Source: Methanococcoides vulcani
GTDB lineage: Archaea > Halobacteriota > Methanosarcinia > Methanosarcinales > Methanosarcinaceae
NCBI RefSeq assembly: GCF_900111645.1
Contig: NZ_FOHQ01000002.1
Location: 1 to 64,000 of the forward strand
Length of the DNA: 64,000 nucleotides
Reading direction: 5' to 3'
Of the stretch, positions 61,002 to 64,000 are shown piece by piece. The position numbers and the translations under genes are program-made. Within the stretch, counting starts at the first letter, position 1. The number at the start of each line of letters is the position of its first letter. The notes under the pieces were generated by a model. It searched no databases, had not been told where the DNA came from, and saw only the letters and a program-made list of their open reading frames with translations.

Positions 61002-61535
61002 TTATCTCTTTTTACGGATATTGTGGCATCGATCGTCTATCAATAGGGGTATGGTATCATTAGGCTGTGTTTCATTGTAGAAAAAAACAAGTGCCATGGA
61101 TGACCATTCGATCCTGATCATTCTGGCGTTGTCCTTCCCGGGATCCATATGGTCTAACATGTTGATCTCATCTGCAAGATCATTACCAAAAGTTCTGGCA
61201 TTTGCAGGTTCCATATCTGGAAATTCCTGTAAAAAGATGGTGGAAATAAATTTGCTGATCACTTTTCTTGAATATCCGATCATATTTGTGTCGCAGGAGC
61301 CGATTTGTATGTTCAGGCCATTCGTGTCCGTCCAGTAATGTGAATTAGATCCGAATGGCACGTCCATGGGTGGTTCAAAGGGACTGTTTGATCGAGATCG
61401 TATATCCATCATCTTTAGTTTCCACATGTTCGTCAGGCTGGAGGATTCTTTGCAGCAGTTTATGGTATATCTCTGCTGATCTCCATCTGTATATCTTTCA
61501 ATCTCTGCGGATATTGCAGGACAATAGTTTTTCAT
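61002..61535 (-). CDS. Hypothetical protein
   Basis: About 177 residues, not recognised. It has a Cys pair (INCCKESSS), a central region rich in Ser and Asn (RSRSNSPFEPPMD, FGSNSHYW), and a C-terminal strand AMVFFYN-like ALVFFYNETQPN. No signal or membrane helix. ATG 61535 is chosen because GAGGGTGA precedes it closely; the GTG at 61541 lies inside that site. It lies 62 bp upstream of the MATE gene on the same strand. Confidence 0.6.
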   Translation of the reverse strand: MKNYCPAISAEIERYTDGDQQRYTINCCKESSSLTNMWKLKMMDIRSRSNSPFEPPMDVPFGSNSHYWTDTNGLNIQIGSCDTNMIGYSRKVISKFISTIFLQEFPDMEPANARTFGNDLADEINMLDHMDPGKDNARMIRIEWSSMALVFFYNETQPNDTIPLLIDDRCHNIRKKR

Positions 61536-61625
61536 TTTCACCCTCTTGAGTTATCAGGATGTGGTCGTTCAATCACTCATTCGAACATCCCGAACTCTTC
61601 GTTTTTCTGCTTTTTTTAATCCTTC

Positions 61626-61644
61626 CCAAATGATGTTCATTTGG
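61626..61644. promoter_or_regulatory. Perfect 8-bp inverted repeat in divergent gap
   Basis: CCAAATGA (61626-61633) and TCATTTGG (61637-61644) flank TGT. It lies in the 252-bp gap between divergent genes. A TATA box GGGTATATATTAG (61678-61690) lies downstream on the plus strand, predicting a start near 61710 and a leader of about 78 nt for the UbiA gene. Confidence 0.4.
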
Positions 61645-61787
61645 TTAGTATGATGTAATTAGTAGTTATTTTTTCACGGGTATATATTAGTGATTTAGTT
61701 ATCTTTTAGTGGAGTTGTCTAAGTTAGTTCAATGGTATAATCCTATTTTACCTTAATAATATCTGGAAGTCCACTACTGTTATACTC

Positions 61788-62720
61788 ATGGCTGAAAAAA
61801 CAGTTATTTCCACAAATCAGTTGAGCTATCCAAAAAACAACAACAGTAACAACAATAATCTTGTTTTGCCTGACATTTCGGGGCTGTGGCCAACCCTTCA
61901 TCTCTTGAACAGTTCCACACTGGTCTCGATGTCCGGGGCTTTAAGGATATATCTTGCTTTCCTTCTGCTCCAGATGCAATGTAACATTCTCTCCTGTATA
62001 GCAGGTGGCCTGGTCGTGTATGCTGTATACACACTGGATCGTGCGCTTGATTCAGAAGAGGATGCTGTCAACAGGTCCGAGCTTACAGGTGCAAGAAGGG
62101 ATGTAGCACTTTTCGTTTCGTTGCTTGCATTTTTAGCAGGTGCTTATTTCCTGTTCCTCGATGGAATACTGCTTCTCGCATTCCTTCCTCTTGTTACCGG
62201 TTATCTTTACAGTAAAGGACTAAAGGTCGGCAAACATCATTTGAAACTAAAAGGCGGTCTTGGAGTGAAAAATCTTGTTGTGGGTACAACATGGGGTGCC
62301 TTCATTGCCGGTATTGCAGGCTGGTATGCTGAAAGTCTTTTCCCTGTGATCGCAGTTTTCCTTTTCTTTGGGATCAAACTTTTCGTTAATTCATCTGTCT
62401 ATGATTTCAAGGACATCAAGGGTGATGCTCTTGCAGGTATCAAGACCCTGCCTGTGAGTCTTGGACCACAAAGGACCCGTGGTCTCCTGTTGGGCATGCA
62501 TCTATTCTCCCATTCTCTTCTGGGGATTTTGATACTTTCAGAGACCATTGCCTATGAACCTATTATTCTGGTTTACAGCTTCATTGCAGGAATGATCTGC
62601 ATAAGTCGGTTCACAGTACCTACGGAAAATGAGTCAAAGGGCAGAATGCACAAGCGCCTGTTCGTTGTAGATGGTGAATCAAGTATGATGGTAGGATTAA
62701 AGGCATTTACAGGGATGTAA
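61788..62720 (+). CDS. UbiA-family prenyltransferase
   Basis: 310 residues. The N-terminal 45 residues are polar, with an Asn-rich stretch (NNNSNNNN) encoded by AAC repeats, unusual for the family. The first motif region is VYTLDRALDSEED, and the second DFKDIKGD. About eight helices. The first motif lacks the classical Asn-Asp of NDxxDxxxD, so activity or specificity may differ. It is intact, unlike the UbiA gene at 0.8 kb. Candidate pathways are ether lipids or methanophenazine. Its end overlaps the convergent regulator by 14 bp. Confidence 0.85.
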   Translation: MAEKTVISTNQLSYPKNNNSNNNNLVLPDISGLWPTLHLLNSSTLVSMSGALRIYLAFLLLQMQCNILSCIAGGLVVYAVYTLDRALDSEEDAVNRSELTGARRDVALFVSLLAFLAGAYFLFLDGILLLAFLPLVTGYLYSKGLKVGKHHLKLKGGLGVKNLVVGTTWGAFIAGIAGWYAESLFPVIAVFLFFGIKLFVNSSVYDFKDIKGDALAGIKTLPVSLGPQRTRGLLLGMHLFSHSLLGILILSETIAYEPIILVYSFIAGMICISRFTVPTENESKGRMHKRLFVVDGESSMMVGLKAFTGM

Positions 62721-63498
62721 TTTCCCTGGCCTCTTTTTTGTAATGCTCAAAGAGTTCTTTTCCCCAGCCTGCAATGGTCTGCCCGGTTCCCATCAGGTCT
62801 CTCTGTGGGTCATAGCTCCCGTTCTTGAAAAAGAGTGACAGGGAAAAGAAGTTGTCAGTCGCAACGAACGCAACTTTAGCATTATCGATCAGGTAAAGTG
62901 TTGTGTTATCCGAATCCAGGTACATCTGCATCGTTTCTGTGTACTCATTTTTAACTTTTTCAAAGACGTTCTTGGTTAGTATGAGGGATGTGGGAACATT
63001 GTTCTTTGCAAGGTTTGCGAAGAATTCGGGATACATGGGTATAAATATTGAAGATACGCCGCAGACCTCATTTGATTCGGCAATGTTGTCCAGGAAGTTC
63101 TTATGAGAATCATATATGTTCTCAATACCTTCTTCATGGATCGTACATTCATCAAGCTCACTTATCCTGTTAAGAAGATATTGTGGGATACCTTCAAGAA
63201 TGTGTTCTTTCCAGAATTCCTCATTTTTCTCTATTGAACAAAGTGTGTCAACCAGTGGTCTCAGGTATTTGGCTGCAACTCTGCCAATGGGGGTTATGAA
63301 ATACTCTTTTTCATCCCTGCAGATAAGGTTTGCAGCTATCATTTCTTTTAATCGGGGGGATATCTCCGGTGAGCTGACGTTAAAATGTTCCCTTATCTGG
63401 GATAATGATCGAGGTCCTTCTTCTAACAGGAACAGAAGGTCCTTTCGTTTTTCAGAAAATGTTAAAATGCTCAGTAACCCTGTTGATTTCAGTTGCAT
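62707..63498 (-). CDS. Winged-helix regulator with FilR1-type domain
   Basis: About 263 residues. The N-terminal winged helix (LLFLLEEGPRSLSQIREHFNVSSPEISPRLKEMI) is followed by a helical linker and a ligand-like domain with ISSIFIPMYPEFFANLAK, SLILTKNVFEKV and NAKVAFVATDNFFSLSLFF. This matches the FilR1 domain family found mainly in methanogens. ATG 63498 is supported by GGAG six bases upstream, so TTG 63507 is rejected. Upstream repeats suggest autoregulation. Confidence 0.87.
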   Translation of the reverse strand: MQLKSTGLLSILTFSEKRKDLLFLLEEGPRSLSQIREHFNVSSPEISPRLKEMIAANLICRDEKEYFITPIGRVAAKYLRPLVDTLCSIEKNEEFWKEHILEGIPQYLLNRISELDECTIHEEGIENIYDSHKNFLDNIAESNEVCGVSSIFIPMYPEFFANLAKNNVPTSLILTKNVFEKVKNEYTETMQMYLDSDNTTLYLIDNAKVAFVATDNFFSLSLFFKNGSYDPQRDLMGTGQTIAGWGKELFEHYKKEAREITSL

Positions 63499-63519
63499 CA
63501 ACTCCAAGGTTGATTGTGT

Positions 63520-63680
63520 ATCAATTGTATATATAGTTTAGGAATTTTTATTTAAACATTTCTGAAACATTGGTGGGATCTTCGAAATACAATTGATCAA
63601 TATTCTCATTATGAGGTCATATGGTGTCGAAATATTTGGTTTATAACCAATTGTTCTAATATTTTAACTGAAATACAATT
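63520..63680. promoter_or_regulatory. ATACAATT repeats upstream of the FilR1-type regulator
   Basis: ATCAATTGTAT (63520-63530) and ATACAATTGAT (63587-63597) are perfect 11-bp inverted repeats 56 bp apart. A partial third copy, ATACAATT, is at 63673-63680. The first overlaps the regulator's TATA box (TATATATA, 63527-63536 region). They look like binding sites of the regulator itself or of another repressor. Confidence 0.5.
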
Positions 63681-63729
63681 AGACGTAATTGAAACAACTT
63701 TGGAAAAGGTGGCTCCAGAAAAAGGTCAA

Positions 63730-63778
63730 AAGAAAAATAAAAAAATGGTTGGAAGAATGCATACCTGTGTACGCATTC
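63730..63778 (-). terminator. Terminator after the purH-type gene
   Basis: GAATGCATAC (63755-63764) pairs with GTACGCATTC (63769-63778), ten pairs with one mismatch. On the minus strand it is followed by T-runs at about 63745-63730. A T-tract on the other side makes it potentially bidirectional. Confidence 0.6.
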
Positions 63779-63789
63779 TTTTTGGTCTT

Positions 63790-64000
63790 TCAGTGCAGGA
63801 AGTGTCTCATTCCTGTGAAGACCATAGATATGTCCAGGCGATTTGCAGTTGTAATTACCTCATCATCCCTGATCGATCCGCCTGGGGATATGATGTATTT
63901 GATCTTGCTTTCGTCAGCATGGATTATGCTGTCGTCGAATGGGAAGAAAGCATCTGATGCCATGACACATTCGGAAAGTATGGACTCCCAGTACTCTTCA
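63790..64000 (-). CDS. purH: PurH-type AICAR transformylase, 3' end only
   Basis: The last 70 codons are in the window, and the gene runs off the right edge. The reading contains MASDAFFPF, then [13 protein letters not shown] and VFTGMRHF, ending LH before TGA (63790-63792). These match the C-terminus of AICAR formyltransferase. That reaction also needs formyl-folate, in line with the C1 genes at 24-30 kb. The plus-strand frame here is only its shadow. Confidence 0.9.
   Translation of the reverse strand, partial: EEYWESILSECVMASDAFFPFDDSIIHADESKIKYIISPGGSIRDDEVITTANRLDISMVFTGMRHFLH

Noticed and set aside
63700-63957. Plus-strand 85-codon frame
   Set aside because: It is the shadow of the minus-strand purH-type 3' end, which has clear family motifs.
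1-64000. CRISPR array or prophage
   Set aside because: No regularly spaced repeats, cas genes, integrase, or phage structural genes were seen. The only mobile element recognised is the TnpB element.

Overview
The window reads as chromosome of a methylotrophic methanogenic archaeon of the Methanosarcinaceae, closest by my impression to Methanolobus or Methanococcoides; the genus is an inference. The archaeal character is direct: class I lysyl-tRNA synthetase, ABCE1/RLI, NAC, Nob1, TiaS, deoxyhypusine synthase, pyruvoyl arginine decarboxylase, F420 ligase CofE, KaiC-like ATPases, and TATA boxes about 25-35 nt upstream of many starts. The Methanosarcinaceae placement rests on tetrahydrofolate-type C1 genes beside a methanogen background and on the style of the lineage-specific hypotheticals.

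Layout. 1-300: tRNA-Cys and 5S rRNA. 0.4-3.2 kb: a CxxC hypothetical, a frameshifted UbiA prenyltransferase and a dihydrolipoamide dehydrogenase-like flavoprotein. 3.2-6.1 kb (minus): NAC, a HesB/IscA protein, and an uncharacterised pair made of a KaiC-like protein with a broken P-loop and a Pro-rich partner. 6.2-18 kb: hisI, a PIN-ATPase-KH protein, nucleotide-sugar dehydrogenase, two pilin-like secreted proteins, hisH, an AIR-synthase-like enzyme, slipin-NfeD and a large DHH phosphoesterase. 18-23 kb: GfcR/PyrE-like regulator, Nob1, a double KaiC ATPase, nadE, tiaS, an HTH regulator. 24-32 kb: a one-carbon and cofactor run (purN, glyA, folD, folP-like, metV, metF, thiC, cofE). 32-44.7 kb: thioredoxin, a beta-lactamase-fold nuclease-like protein, an EMC6-like membrane protein, ABCE1, a secreted surface protein, hisF, MazG, U32 peptidase, a deoxyribosyltransferase-fold protein, BofA-like protein, methyltransferase, lysS. 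45-47.6 kb: a hypusine/polyamine locus (PLP decarboxylase, deoxyhypusine synthase, divergent pdaD) with a palindrome between the divergent promoters. 47.7-50.4 kb: DtxR-FeoA regulator and FeoB. 50.4-55.8 kb: a CDIN1-like TPD nuclease overlapping an endonuclease III homologue, prs, moaC, a 59-residue small protein and nnr. 55.9-57.3 kb: a solitary TnpB element with its RNA-bearing right end. 57.5-64 kb: asd, methyltransferase, MATE transporter, a second UbiA protein, a FilR1-type regulator with repeated operator-like motifs, and the 3' end of a purH-type gene.

How parts connect. purN, glyA, folD, folP-like, metV and metF form a nearly continuous set for tetrahydrofolate-bound C1 units (purine, serine/glycine, methyl level), distinct from the tetrahydromethanopterin chain of methanogenesis. 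pdaD makes agmatine, which TiaS elsewhere in the window needs for tRNA-Ile2 and which may also feed the adjacent deoxyhypusine synthase. The most unusual items are the P-loop-less KaiC-like pair, the TPD-nuclease/endonuclease III overlap, the TnpB element, a membrane mini-ORF without a standard start between metV and metF, and several inverted repeats at promoters. I found no CRISPR array, no prophage and no ribosomal RNA other than 5S.
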